This document shows positions 1 to 7,195 of a stretch of 9,293 nt of DNA, piece after piece; the first letter of the stretch is position 1, and every line of letters starts with the position of its first letter. Source of the DNA: an uncultured Rhodanobacteraceae bacterium (GTDB lineage Bacteria > Pseudomonadota > Gammaproteobacteria > Xanthomonadales > Ahniellaceae). Under the pieces are notes generated by a model. The model saw nothing but the letters and a program-made list of their open reading frames with translations. It made no database searches and was not told the origin of the DNA. The stretch spans positions 1-9,293 of the forward strand of contig CALMWD010000085.1 in assembly GCA_937873105.1 (NCBI GenBank), written 5' to 3'. Both the position numbers and the translations under genes were made by a program.

Positions 1-2700
1 GGTCTCCTGCGGCGCGCCCGGATCGCACGAGAAGTAGCCGTTCGCGTAATGCGAGGTGTTGCTGCCGCCGAGGAAGCCGAAGCAGTTGATCGGACGACCC
101 GACTGCACCAGCAGGTTGCCGCCGATCGACCATTCGTCGTTCAACTGGTAGTTGCCGAACAGCTTGAGGCTGTGGCGACGGTCGTTCGGCAGGTCGCCGT
201 AGGAACCGATGGTGAGCTCCGGATAGTCGAAGTCCTGGGTGGTGCCGGTATCGGCCTGGCCGATGTCCGACTTCACGCCGCCCTCGGTGTTGCCCCAGCT
301 GTGCGCGATCGTCCAGGATCCCTGCAGGAAGAAGCGGTCCCAGCGGCCTTCGGTGAACAGTTCGACCGCGGTGTACTTGCGGATGGCTTCCGGACCGAGC
401 ACGTCGGCGGCGATGGTGATGCGCTCGAAGGTGCCGTCGCCGTCGACGTCGACGTTGAAGATGCCGTCCGATCCCGGGTTGTACAGATGGCAGAACGCGA
501 AGCCCGGGTTGTAGGGATTGACCTCGAGATCGGTGTCGATCGCGTACTGCAGGATCGGGCGGTAGTCGCACTGGTCGGCGATGGCGCGCTTGAGGTCGCG
601 GTAGATGCCGCGCACGCCGCCGGAGAGCGCGTCGTTGAACTGGAACTGCGCGCCGACGATGTACTCGTCCTGGTACATCGGCTCCAGGTTCTCGGACGCG
701 ATGCCGCGCGGATCCTTGCCGACGCCGAACTCGTTGTTGAGGTAACGCGTGTCGCAGCCGCCGCAATTCGGGTTCGGCACGCGGGTCAGGCCGGTCGGCG
801 CGCCGGTGACCGGGTCGATGCCGGTGTAGGTGTAGAACTCTTCCGAGAACAGCGAGCGGCTGGCGCCGCGCACCGCCACGGTCGCGGTCAGCGGCAATGC
901 GTAGCGGCCGGCATTGCCGAAGACCTTCAGGCTCTGGTCGCCCTTGGCGTCCCAGGAGAAGCCGAGGCGCGGACCGAACTGGTTGTCGATCTTGACGAAG
1001 GCCTCGCCGTCGCCGTTGAGGTTCTCGAAGCTGTCCCAGCGCAGGCCGCCGTAGACCATCAGGTTGTCGCCGATCTGCCAGCGGTCCTCGATGTAGAACG
1101 CCTCGGAATCGACGGCGACGCCGGCGCCGGTCTGGAACACGCGCTTGCGCACGCGGTTCAGCCCGGCCAGCGGGCCCGAGGTCAGCGGATTGCGGTACTG
1201 CCACGCGGCGCCGCCTTCGAAGGTGCGCGCGTCGAAGCTGTCGAACTGGTCGAGGTCGATGCCGAAGCGCAGCAGGTGGTCGCCGAGCACCCATTCCGCG
1301 TCGAGGCGGAACTGGTCGCGCTGGTCCTCGGCCTCGGTCGAGCCGAGCACGCCGATGTAGTTGCAGCCGGTGATCGCGGGCACCTCGCCGGTGTTCACGC
1401 CGGTGCGGATGTCGGTGATGACCGGGCAGCCGCTGACCGCGCCGCCGACGTTGCCGGAATACTCCTGGCGCAGGCCGTTCGCGGCGATGCCGTAGTTGGC
1501 GCGGCTGGACTCGCCGTGGCCGTAAAGGGCCGAGAGCGTGAAGTTGTCGCTCAGGTAGCCGGTGTACTTCAGCGACCAGCTCTCGCCGCCGTTCTCGGTA
1601 TAGGCCGTGCCCTTGTAGGCGCCGCGCGTGGTGCCGTCGCCGAGTGCCTCGTAGACGTCGTTCTCGATCTCGTTGGTGTCGGAAAACGCCGTCAGTTCGA
1701 GCAGGTGGTTGTCGCTGATGTTCCAGTCGAACTTGGTCAGCCAGGTCGGCGCCTTGTTGCTGTCCTCGGTGTTGAAGGCGGTGCCGACCGGGTTGTAGGT
1801 CTGGCCGTCGCGGGTCTGGCCGTATTCGACCAGGGCATAGGCGAACAGGCGGTCCTGGATCAGCGCGCCCGAGGCCCACAGCGCGGCGGTCATCGCGTCG
1901 CCGTTGGCGTCTTCCGCGTTGTTCGCGATCAGGTCGCCGTCCAGCGAGTAGACGTCCGGGGTTTCGCCGCTGAGCGAATCCGGGAAGTAGTACAGGCTGC
2001 CGCCGGCCTGGAACTCGTTGCTGCCGCGGCGCGTGACCAGGTTGACCACGCCGCCGGTGGCGCGGCCGAACTCGGCGCCGTAACCGCCGGTCTTGACCTG
2101 CTGTTCGGCGATGGCCTGGAACGGCACCTGGCCGAAGTTGAGATTGTTGAACGAATTGGTGATGTTGAAGCCGTTCACGAAGAACGCGTTCTCGGCCACC
2201 GAGGAACCGCCGAACGAGGCCAGGTTGCCGAAGGCGGCGTCGCCGCGCACCGTGCCCGGCGCGAGCAGGGCGACATTGGTGATCGTGCGCGGCACCGGCA
2301 GCTTCTCGACCTGTTCGGCGGTCAGCACCGTCGTCGATTCGACCGAGGACAGGTCGATCGGATTGATGTTGCCGATCACGTCGACCGTGGTCAGCGTGGT
2401 CTCGGCGAAGCTCACCGCGGTGCCGGAACCGACGTTGACCACGGCGTCCTTGGTCTGGCCGTTGTAGGTGACGCGATAACGGCCGGTGGGCAGGGCCGAG
2501 GCGCGGAAGTTGCCGTCGGCGTCGACGGCGATCTCGCGCTTCAGGCCGGTACCGAGGTTCTCGACGACGACGCTGCCGCCTCCGCCGACCTGGCCGAAGA
2601 TGTAGCCCTGCGAATTCGATTGGGCGTGAAGCGGCGCCGACGCGGCCATGGCGATGGCCAGCGCGAGCGCGGAACGCTTCAGCGTGCGGATGTGGTTCAT
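1..2700 (-). CDS. TonB-dependent receptor, Oar-like, with N-terminal carboxypeptidase-regulatory-like domain (C-terminus cut by window edge)
   Basis: Outer-membrane transporter driven by TonB; the ligand cannot be read from the sequence. Translation from the ATG at 2700 gives 900 residues without a stop, still open at the left edge. A signal peptide spans residues 1-26 (basic start, Ala/Leu core, cleavage after PLHA). Residues about 30-98 resemble a short carboxypeptidase-regulatory-like beta domain (DADGNFRASALPTGRYRV). TTVDVIG at 104-110 could be the TonB box. The plug follows to about residue 230, with the typical GGYGAEFGRATGGVVNLVT near 203-222. The rest has the alternating aromatic pattern of a beta barrel, including EAFYIEDRW and FGPRLGFSWD. 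Relatives are often near 1000 residues, so roughly 100 may be missing. Eight cysteines lie in four close pairs (425/446, 646/649, 711/737, 873/892), probably in extracellular loops. The start is supported by a strong ribosome site. The family call is secure; the substrate is unknown. Confidence 0.93.
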   Translation of the reverse strand, partial: MNHIRTLKRSALALAIAMAASAPLHAQSNSQGYIFGQVGGGGSVVVENLGTGLKREIAVDADGNFRASALPTGRYRVTYNGQTKDAVVNVGSGTAVSFAETTLTTVDVIGNINPIDLSSVESTTVLTAEQVEKLPVPRTITNVALLAPGTVRGDAAFGNLASFGGSSVAENAFFVNGFNITNSFNNLNFGQVPFQAIAEQQVKTGGYGAEFGRATGGVVNLVTRRGSNEFQAGGSLYYFPDSLSGETPDVYSLDGDLIANNAEDANGDAMTAALWASGALIQDRLFAYALVEYGQTRDGQTYNPVGTAFNTEDSNKAPTWLTKFDWNISDNHLLELTAFSDTNEIENDVYEALGDGTTRGAYKGTAYTENGGESWSLKYTGYLSDNFTLSALYGHGESSRANYGIAANGLRQEYSGNVGGAVSGCPVITDIRTGVNTGEVPAITGCNYIGVLGSTEAEDQRDQFRLDAEWVLGDHLLRFGIDLDQFDSFDARTFEGGAAWQYRNPLTSGPLAGLNRVRKRVFQTGAGVAVDSEAFYIEDRWQIGDNLMVYGGLRWDSFENLNGDGEAFVKIDNQFGPRLGFSWDAKGDQSLKVFGNAGRYALPLTATVAVRGASRSLFSEEFYTYTGIDPVTGAPTGLTRVPNPNCGGCDTRYLNNEFGVGKDPRGIASENLEPMYQDEYIVGAQFQFNDALSGGVRGIYRDLKRAIADQCDYRPILQYAIDTDLEVNPYNPGFAFCHLYNPGSDGIFNVDVDGDGTFERITIAADVLGPEAIRKYTAVELFTEGRWDRFFLQGSWTIAHSWGNTEGGVKSDIGQADTGTTQDFDYPELTIGSYGDLPNDRRHSLKLFGNYQLNDEWSIGGNLLVQSGRPINCFGFLGGSNTSHYANGYFSCDPGAPQET

Positions 2701-2705
2701 GACGA

Positions 2706-2711
2706 CTCCTT
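2706..2711 (-). promoter_or_regulatory. Shine-Dalgarno site of the TonB-dependent receptor
   Basis: AAGGAG on the minus strand lies five bases before the ATG at 2700. It is the best ribosome site in the window and fixes the receptor start, in agreement with the signal peptide that begins there. Confidence 0.75.
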
Positions 2712-2951
2712 GGGATCGGGGTGGATCCGCGGCGCGCGGGCGCCGCGAACGAACGCGGTAGCCCGCGTCCTGGCCCGACCTTGCGAGCCCGCCCGCAGCC
2801 GCTCAATGTGCCGTTGCGCGCCGTCGTTGCAGTTGTTGCGTGACCGCGCCCGGTCTCGCGCCCGCAGGGCGAATCGCATCAGGCAGTTGCGGCGTTCGGG
2901 CGGCGTCGGCGTCGGCGCCGCGATGCGCAGGATCCGCAACGCGGCGGAAGA
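2712..2951 (-). other. Intergenic leader/promoter region of the TonB-dependent receptor
   Basis: This is about 240 bases between the DoxX-like gene and the receptor ribosome site. A perfect 8-bp inverted repeat with a GCGG loop lies at 2728-2747, just upstream of the ribosome site, with no T-tract beside it. I could not find a convincing -10/-35 pair. An 80-residue arginine-rich frame crosses the region and ends on the receptor start as ATGA, but its composition looks like translated GC-rich noise, so I do not call it a gene. Confidence 0.4.
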
Positions 2952-3359
2952 TCAGGACACCGGCGCGCGCCGCGGGCGCGACTGCCAGGCCAGGATCAGG
3001 AAACTCGCGATCAGCAGCACGCTGTACTCCATGCCGTTGCGGCCGGCGCCGACCACGAACCAGCCATAGGGCCAGTGCACGATGACCAGGCCGACGCTGT
3101 AGACCGCCGCGTACGCCAGGCACAGCGCGAACTGCGCGCGTCCGAGCGCGAGCAGCGGCGCGCCGAGGATTTCGAGCGCGGTGACGGCGGCGGCGATGGC
3201 GAAGCCGAACGGCCAGCCCTGGGCATCCAGCCAGACGCCGAACAGCGGCACGCCGCCGCTCGCGAATCGATACCAGCCATGCACGGCGATCAGCGCCGCC
3301 AGCACGACGCGCCACGCGACGATGCTGCGCGAGTCGCGCAGTGATTGTTCCTGGTCCAT
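2952..3359 (-). CDS. DoxX-like small inner-membrane protein
   Basis: Predicted polytopic inner-membrane protein of 135 residues, with four hydrophobic segments at about 14-28, 50-72, 77-95 and 111-126. A conserved-looking stretch, GWFVVGAGRNGMEYSV (99-114), lies between the third and fourth segments. This size, helix number and late Gly-x-x-Gly-x-Glu pattern match the DoxX family, whose members are often linked to redox or detoxification functions but mostly lack a defined activity. The ATG at 3359 follows a GGGGA stretch six bases upstream. The gene lies between DUF3297 (110 bases upstream) and the receptor (251 bases downstream) on the same strand, so a shared transcript with DUF3297 is possible but not shown. 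It could instead belong to a neighbouring four-helix membrane family; the membrane topology is surer than the family name. Confidence 0.82.
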   Translation of the reverse strand: MDQEQSLRDSRSIVAWRVVLAALIAVHGWYRFASGGVPLFGVWLDAQGWPFGFAIAAAVTALEILGAPLLALGRAQFALCLAYAAVYSVGLVIVHWPYGWFVVGAGRNGMEYSVLLIASFLILAWQSRPRRAPVS

Positions 3360-3469
3360 GCCTCTTCCCCGTTCGCGCCGAATCGCGCGCAGGCATCATC
3401 GCCGCGCGCCCGGGCTTCGGCGCGGGAGACGCGATCGATCGGCAGGATCTGCAACCGCCCGGCGGCGGC

Positions 3470-3721
3470 TTACTCGGCGGCCGCCTCGGTCTTGAAGTAC
3501 GGCTCGACCGGGCCGCTGTGCTTGAAGGTGATCGGGTTGCCGCGGCGGTCGAGCGCGCGCCCGGCGGCGACGCGGATCCAGCCCTCGCTCACGCAGTATT
3601 CCTCGACGTCGTTGCGCTCCACGCCCTTGAAACGGATGCCGATGCCGCGCGCGAGCACGGCCTCGTCGTAGAACGGGCTGCGCGGGTTCACGGACAGGCG
3701 GTCGGGGGGCGTATCGGACAT
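3470..3721 (-). CDS. DUF3297 family protein
   Basis: An 83-residue soluble protein that I recognise as DUF3297 from its start MSDTPPDRLSVNPRSPFYD, the central VEEYCVSEGWIRVAAGRALD, the following RRGNPITFKHSG and the closing VEPYF. The domain occupies nearly the whole chain, and the length is normal for the family. Its biochemical function is unknown to me. There is one cysteine (in EEYC), no signal peptide and no membrane segment, so it should be cytoplasmic. The ATG at 3721 begins the conserved N-terminus, which supports this start even though the ribosome site is weak. It is the first gene of the leftward group and is transcribed divergently from dsbD. A TAGAAT hexamer about 37 bases upstream may be its -10 element. 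Confidence 0.9.
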   Translation of the reverse strand: MSDTPPDRLSVNPRSPFYDEAVLARGIGIRFKGVERNDVEEYCVSEGWIRVAAGRALDRRGNPITFKHSGPVEPYFKTEAAAE

Positions 3722-3757
3722 GGCGCTTACTCGGAGGAATCGATCATTGGGCCGGGC

Positions 3758-3763
3758 ATTCTA
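3758..3763 (-). promoter_or_regulatory. Candidate -10 hexamer for the DUF3297 gene
   Basis: On the minus strand this reads TAGAAT, one mismatch from TATAAT, in an otherwise GC-rich gap. It lies 36 bases before the DUF3297 start. The sequence 17 bases further upstream (TTCGCG) is only a weak -35 match, so the call rests on the -10 and its position alone. I found no comparably good promoter pointing at dsbD in the 175-base gap (3722-3896). Confidence 0.3.
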
Positions 3764-3896
3764 GTGGCTGGCGGCGGCGACGCGAACTTGTGCCGCCGGA
3801 TGCGGTCCCCATCTCCCTCGGGTCCTCGCTTTCGCGGGCTGCCATGCGCTGCCAAGATTGCCGGTCTCAAGCCTCAACGAAACTTCCGGATCGCCC

Positions 3897-6278
3897 ATGA
3901 ACGTATTCGCACACTGGCCGGGACGCGTCTTCGCGTGGCTCGCCCTGGCCTTGGCCGGCACGCCGGCGCTGGCCATCGACGAGCAGGACCTGCTCCCCGT
4001 CGACGAGGCCTTCCGGCTCGAAGCCGAGGCGGTGACGCCGGGCTGGATCGAGTTCCGCTGGAAGGTGGCGCCGGGCTACTACCTGTACAAGGAACGCATC
4101 AAGGTCGTGCTCGCGGACGAGGCCAGCTTCAAGGCCAACCCGCTGCACCTGCCGCCCGGCAAGATCAAGGAGGACCAGTTCTTCGGGCGCATGGAAACCT
4201 ACCGCGACAACGTCACCGCCAAGCTCACCGGCGCGGCCGCCGACGGCGTGACGATGCTGCGCTTCAAGGTCAGCTACCAGGGCTGCGCCGACGCCGGCAT
4301 CTGCTACCCGCCGCAACGCAAGGAAGTGGTGGTGTCCTTGCCGGATCCGGCGCGGGCCCTGCCCGACGAAACGGCCATGGATGCGGTGGCGCCGGCCCTG
4401 TCGCTCCCGGGCACGGCATCGGCGTCGACGATGGCGAACGTGCCGGTCGTGGCTGCGCCCGCCCCGCTCAGCCTGCCCGGCACCGCCGCGTCGCAGCCGG
4501 CCGCGGTCGATGCGCTGCCGCTGCCGGAGGAGGAAGCCTTCCAGGTCGAGACGATCGCCACGAGCGGCACCGAGCTGCTGGCGCGCTTCACGATGCCGAA
4601 GGACTACTACCTGTATCGCGACAAGACCGGTTTCATCCTTGAAGACCCGTCGGTCGGCGAACTCGGTGCGCCGCGCTGGCCGCCGAGCCGCAGTTTCGAC
4701 GATCCGGAATTCGGCCGCGTCGAGGTGTTCTTCGACCTCGTCGAAATCCCGATCACGCTGGCGCGCAAGGACGGTGCGGCACGCGACATCCAGTTGCGCG
4801 TGAACCTGCAGGGTTGCCAGCTCGACGGCATCTGCTACCCGCCGATGACGCGCATCCTGGCCGTATCCCTGCCGGAAGCCGGCGCCGAGGAACTCGCCGC
4901 CGCGCGCGCCGCGATCGCGCCCAGCAGCCCGGAACTGCGCGCCGCCGAGCCGCTGCCGGCGGCCGAGGGCAGCGCCGACTTCTTCGCCGACAGCCTGCGC
5001 GGCGGCAACCGCTGGTTCGCGATGCTGGTGTTCCTGCTGGTCGGCATCGGCCTCGCGTTCACGCCCTGCGTGTTCCCGATGGTGCCGATCCTCTCCGGCA
5101 TCGTCGCCGGGGCCGGCGACAACCTGAGCACGCGCCGCGCCTTCGTGCTGTCGCTGGTGTACGTGCTGGCCTCGGCCATCGTCTTCACCCTGGTCGGCGT
5201 CGTTGCCGGCCTGGCCGGCCAGAACCTGCAGGCGCTGTTCCAGAAGCCCTGGATCCTGGTCAGTTTCGCCCTGGTCTTCGTGGCGCTGGCGCTGTCGATG
5301 TTCGGCTTCTACGAACTGCAGCTGCCGAGCCGCTGGCAGACGAAACTGACGACCACGAGCAACCAGGTCGAGGGCGGCTCGCTGACCGGCGTCGCCATCA
5401 TGGGCGCGCTGTCGGCCCTGATCGTCGGCCCCTGCGTGGCCCCGCCGCTGGCCGGCGCGGTCGTCTACATCTCGCAGACCAAGGATCCGATCTTCGGCGG
5501 CCTGGCCCTGTTTTCTCTCGCCATCGGCATGGGCCTGCCCTTGCTCGCCTTCGGCACCGGCGCACGCTGGCTGCCGCGCGCCGGACGCTGGATGGAACTG
5601 GTCAAGATCGCCTTCGGCGTGGCCTTCCTGTGGCTGGCGATCTGGATGCTGGAACGCATCCTCGATCCGGTCTGGGTGATGTTCCTCGCCGGCATTCTGC
5701 TGGTCGGCAAGGGCGTGCATCTGCACGCGCTGGAACGCCTGCCGGAGAACGCCACCGGCTGGCAGAAGACCTGGAAGGCGATTGGCCTGATCTTCGTCAT
5801 CCTCGGCGTGCTGCAGTTCATCGGCATGGCCTCGGGCGCGCGCGATTGGGCGCGTCCGCTGGAGAATCTCGGCGCGCGTGCATCGAGTTCGAGCGGCGGC
5901 GGCGGCGGCGACGCGCTGGTCTTCGCGAAGGCGAACTCGAACGAGGCGCTCGATGCCGCGCTGGCCCAGGCCAAGGCGGCCGGCAAGCCGGTGCTGTTCG
6001 ACTTCTATGCGGCCTGGGGCATCGAGTGCAAGCGCATGGAACGCACCACCTTCCGCGACCCGGCCGTGGTCGCCGCCGCCGCCGGCTACGTGCTGGTCAA
6101 GGCCGACGTGACCGAGCAATCGGAGGCGCACGTTGCGCTGCAGCAGCGCTTCGGCATCATCGGTCCGCCGGCGACGCTGTTCTTCGACCCGGCCGGCAAC
6201 GAAGTCCGCGGCGAACGCCTGATCGGCTACGAGGCCGCCGCCGAGTTCTCGGCACGACTGGCGCGGGCCGGCCCGTGA
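3897..6278 (+). CDS. dsbD: Thiol:disulfide interchange protein DsbD, with two alpha domains and a GxxC gamma domain
   Basis: DsbD takes electrons from cytoplasmic thioredoxin across the inner membrane and delivers them to periplasmic partners such as DsbC and CcmG. This copy has 793 residues, against about 565 in E. coli. In order: signal peptide 1-26 (cleavage after ALA); alpha domain 1 (about 30-150) with GYYLY and QGCADAGICYPP (Cys130, Cys136); a Pro/Ala/Ser-rich linker (about 150-206); alpha domain 2 (about 207-332) with DYYLYRDK and QGCQLDGICYPP (Cys307, Cys313); a membrane beta domain (about 371-646) with FTPCVFPMVP (Cys391) and GPCVAPPLAGA (Cys513); a Ser/Gly linker (about 661-671); and a thioredoxin-like gamma domain (about 675-793) with FDFYAAWGIECKRME and the cis-Pro region GIIGPPATLFF. 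The gamma CxxC is Gly708-Ile-Glu-Cys711, so the first cysteine is missing. The ATG at 3897 begins a clean signal peptide; an in-frame TTG at 3858 would extend it unhelpfully. It overlaps the M23 gene by four bases. Confidence 0.95.
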   Translation: MNVFAHWPGRVFAWLALALAGTPALAIDEQDLLPVDEAFRLEAEAVTPGWIEFRWKVAPGYYLYKERIKVVLADEASFKANPLHLPPGKIKEDQFFGRMETYRDNVTAKLTGAAADGVTMLRFKVSYQGCADAGICYPPQRKEVVVSLPDPARALPDETAMDAVAPALSLPGTASASTMANVPVVAAPAPLSLPGTAASQPAAVDALPLPEEEAFQVETIATSGTELLARFTMPKDYYLYRDKTGFILEDPSVGELGAPRWPPSRSFDDPEFGRVEVFFDLVEIPITLARKDGAARDIQLRVNLQGCQLDGICYPPMTRILAVSLPEAGAEELAAARAAIAPSSPELRAAEPLPAAEGSADFFADSLRGGNRWFAMLVFLLVGIGLAFTPCVFPMVPILSGIVAGAGDNLSTRRAFVLSLVYVLASAIVFTLVGVVAGLAGQNLQALFQKPWILVSFALVFVALALSMFGFYELQLPSRWQTKLTTTSNQVEGGSLTGVAIMGALSALIVGPCVAPPLAGAVVYISQTKDPIFGGLALFSLAIGMGLPLLAFGTGARWLPRAGRWMELVKIAFGVAFLWLAIWMLERILDPVWVMFLAGILLVGKGVHLHALERLPENATGWQKTWKAIGLIFVILGVLQFIGMASGARDWARPLENLGARASSSSGGGGGDALVFAKANSNEALDAALAQAKAAGKPVLFDFYAAWGIECKRMERTTFRDPAVVAAAAGYVLVKADVTEQSEAHVALQQRFGIIGPPATLFFDPAGNEVRGERLIGYEAAAEFSARLARAGP

Positions 6279-7192
6279 ACGGGTGGCGATGCCTCGCCGC
6301 AGCGGCCCTGATCCTGGTCGCCGGCATCGTGCAGGCGGGGGACGCGGCCGATACCCAGCAGGTGCGCATCGACGTGCCCTCCACCGCGGAGGCCGTCGGC
6401 GGCGAGTACCTGCTGCCGGCCGACCCGGCCGAGGACCGGCGCCGCTCGATTCGGCTCAGCCGCATGCCGGTGTACGCGACGCCGGTGCCGCGCGTCGGCG
6501 GCACCGGCCTGATGCTGCGCAACCGCCTGCATGCGCCCGTGACCGTCCACATCGAGACGGGCAGCCTCGACAATGCCCGCCTGAACCGGGCCCTGGTACC
6601 GAAGCTGACCCTGGCGCCGCTCGAGTCCCGCGAGATCGTTCTGGTCCAGGGCCTGGACCCGCTGCGCGTGGGCTCGGCCAACTTCAGCCTGACCGCGACC
6701 GTCGGCGCGCCCGACGCGCGTCCCGACCGCGACCACATCTACGCCTGGCCGCTGGCCGAAACGAAGCGTTCGCGCCTCTCGCAGACCTTCGACGGACCGA
6801 CCCACAACGAGGGCTTTTCGCGATATGCCATCGACATCGCCGCGGCCGAGGGCACGCCGGTGGTGGCGGCGCGCGCCGGCGTCGTGGTCTTCCTCGAGGA
6901 CCGCTTCTTCGAATCCGGGCTCGACCGCAGCACCTTCCGCGACAAGGCCAACCACGTGCGCATCCTGCACGAGGACGGCAGCATGGCGACCTACGCACAC
7001 CTCGCGGCGGACAGCGTCAACCTGGTGCCGGGGCAGCGCGTGGCGGTCGGCGACGAGATCGGCCGCAGCGGCAACACCGGCTTCTCGTCCGGGCCGCACC
7101 TGCATTTCGCGATCCTGGTGAACCGCGACATGGAGATCGTCTCGATCCCGTTCCGCATGGACGGCGTCGACCTGCCGATGGTCCGCGACTGA
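6275..7192 (+). CDS. Exported M23 (LytM-type) metallopeptidase
   Basis: Predicted zinc endopeptidase of 305 residues, probably cutting peptidoglycan cross-links in the periplasm or at the envelope. The start is GTG at 6275, overlapping the dsbD TGA as GTGA. It gives a signal peptide (Cys5, then an Ala/Leu/Val core, cleavage near VQA, residue 21); any later start would cut into that peptide. Residues about 50-150 form a beta-rich N-terminal region of no known fold to me. The M23 domain covers about 160-290: His177 and Asp187 in THNEGFSRYAID, then GTPVVAARAGVV, TYAHL (His242), GDEIGRSGNTG, and GPHLHF with His275 and His277. The usual H-x-x-x-D spacing is changed: Arg sits four residues before Asp187, and the nearest upstream His is ten residues away. 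I recall M23 relatives with such an earlier His, so activity is likely but not certain. No clear ribosome site is seen, so translation is probably coupled to dsbD. Confidence 0.92.
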   Translation: MNGWRCLAAAALILVAGIVQAGDAADTQQVRIDVPSTAEAVGGEYLLPADPAEDRRRSIRLSRMPVYATPVPRVGGTGLMLRNRLHAPVTVHIETGSLDNARLNRALVPKLTLAPLESREIVLVQGLDPLRVGSANFSLTATVGAPDARPDRDHIYAWPLAETKRSRLSQTFDGPTHNEGFSRYAIDIAAAEGTPVVAARAGVVVFLEDRFFESGLDRSTFRDKANHVRILHEDGSMATYAHLAADSVNLVPGQRVAVGDEIGRSGNTGFSSGPHLHFAILVNRDMEIVSIPFRMDGVDLPMVRD

Positions 7193-7195
7193 GGC

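Noticed and set aside
2829..2895. Imperfect direct repeat GCAGTTGTTGCGT / GCAGTTGCGGCGT (11 of 13 identical) in the receptor upstream region, as an operator candidate.
   Set aside because: A match of this quality within 250 bases is expected by chance reasonably often, and it has no symmetry or clear relation to a promoter.
2697..2939. An 80-residue minus-strand frame ending in an ATGA overlap with the receptor start, possibly a leader peptide.
   Set aside because: It is Arg- and Pro-rich, typical of random GC-rich translation, with no ribosome site or family resemblance; a four-base overlap can arise by chance.
49..3069. A 1006-residue open frame on the plus strand opposite the TonB-dependent receptor.
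   Set aside because: It is codon-aligned with the receptor on the other strand. GC-rich genes avoid TTA, CTA and TCA, which leaves no stops in that register. The translation is Val/Ala/Arg/Glu-rich with no domain, signal peptide or family pattern.
3450..3472. GC-rich inverted repeat just after the DUF3297 stop as a rho-independent terminator.
   Set aside because: The stem is short (about five pairs) and no T-tract follows on the minus strand.
3341..4642. A 433-residue plus-strand frame spanning the DoxX/DUF3297 region and entering dsbD.
   Set aside because: It crosses two genes and an intergenic gap out of frame with all of them, and its composition is low-complexity. Within dsbD it is only a frame-shifted shadow.
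3867..6131. A 754-residue minus-strand frame opposite dsbD.
   Set aside because: It has the same codon register as dsbD and a low-complexity Arg/Gln/Ala/His/Gly composition, so it is a mirror frame. The sense strand carries an unmistakable DsbD.
6227..7105. Minus-strand frame opposite the M23 gene; similar plus-strand frames at 7211-7630, 7714-8121 and 8061-8696 opposite the phosphatase, SET and hemE genes.
   Set aside because: All are in codon register with the true gene on the other strand and show no recognisable protein features.
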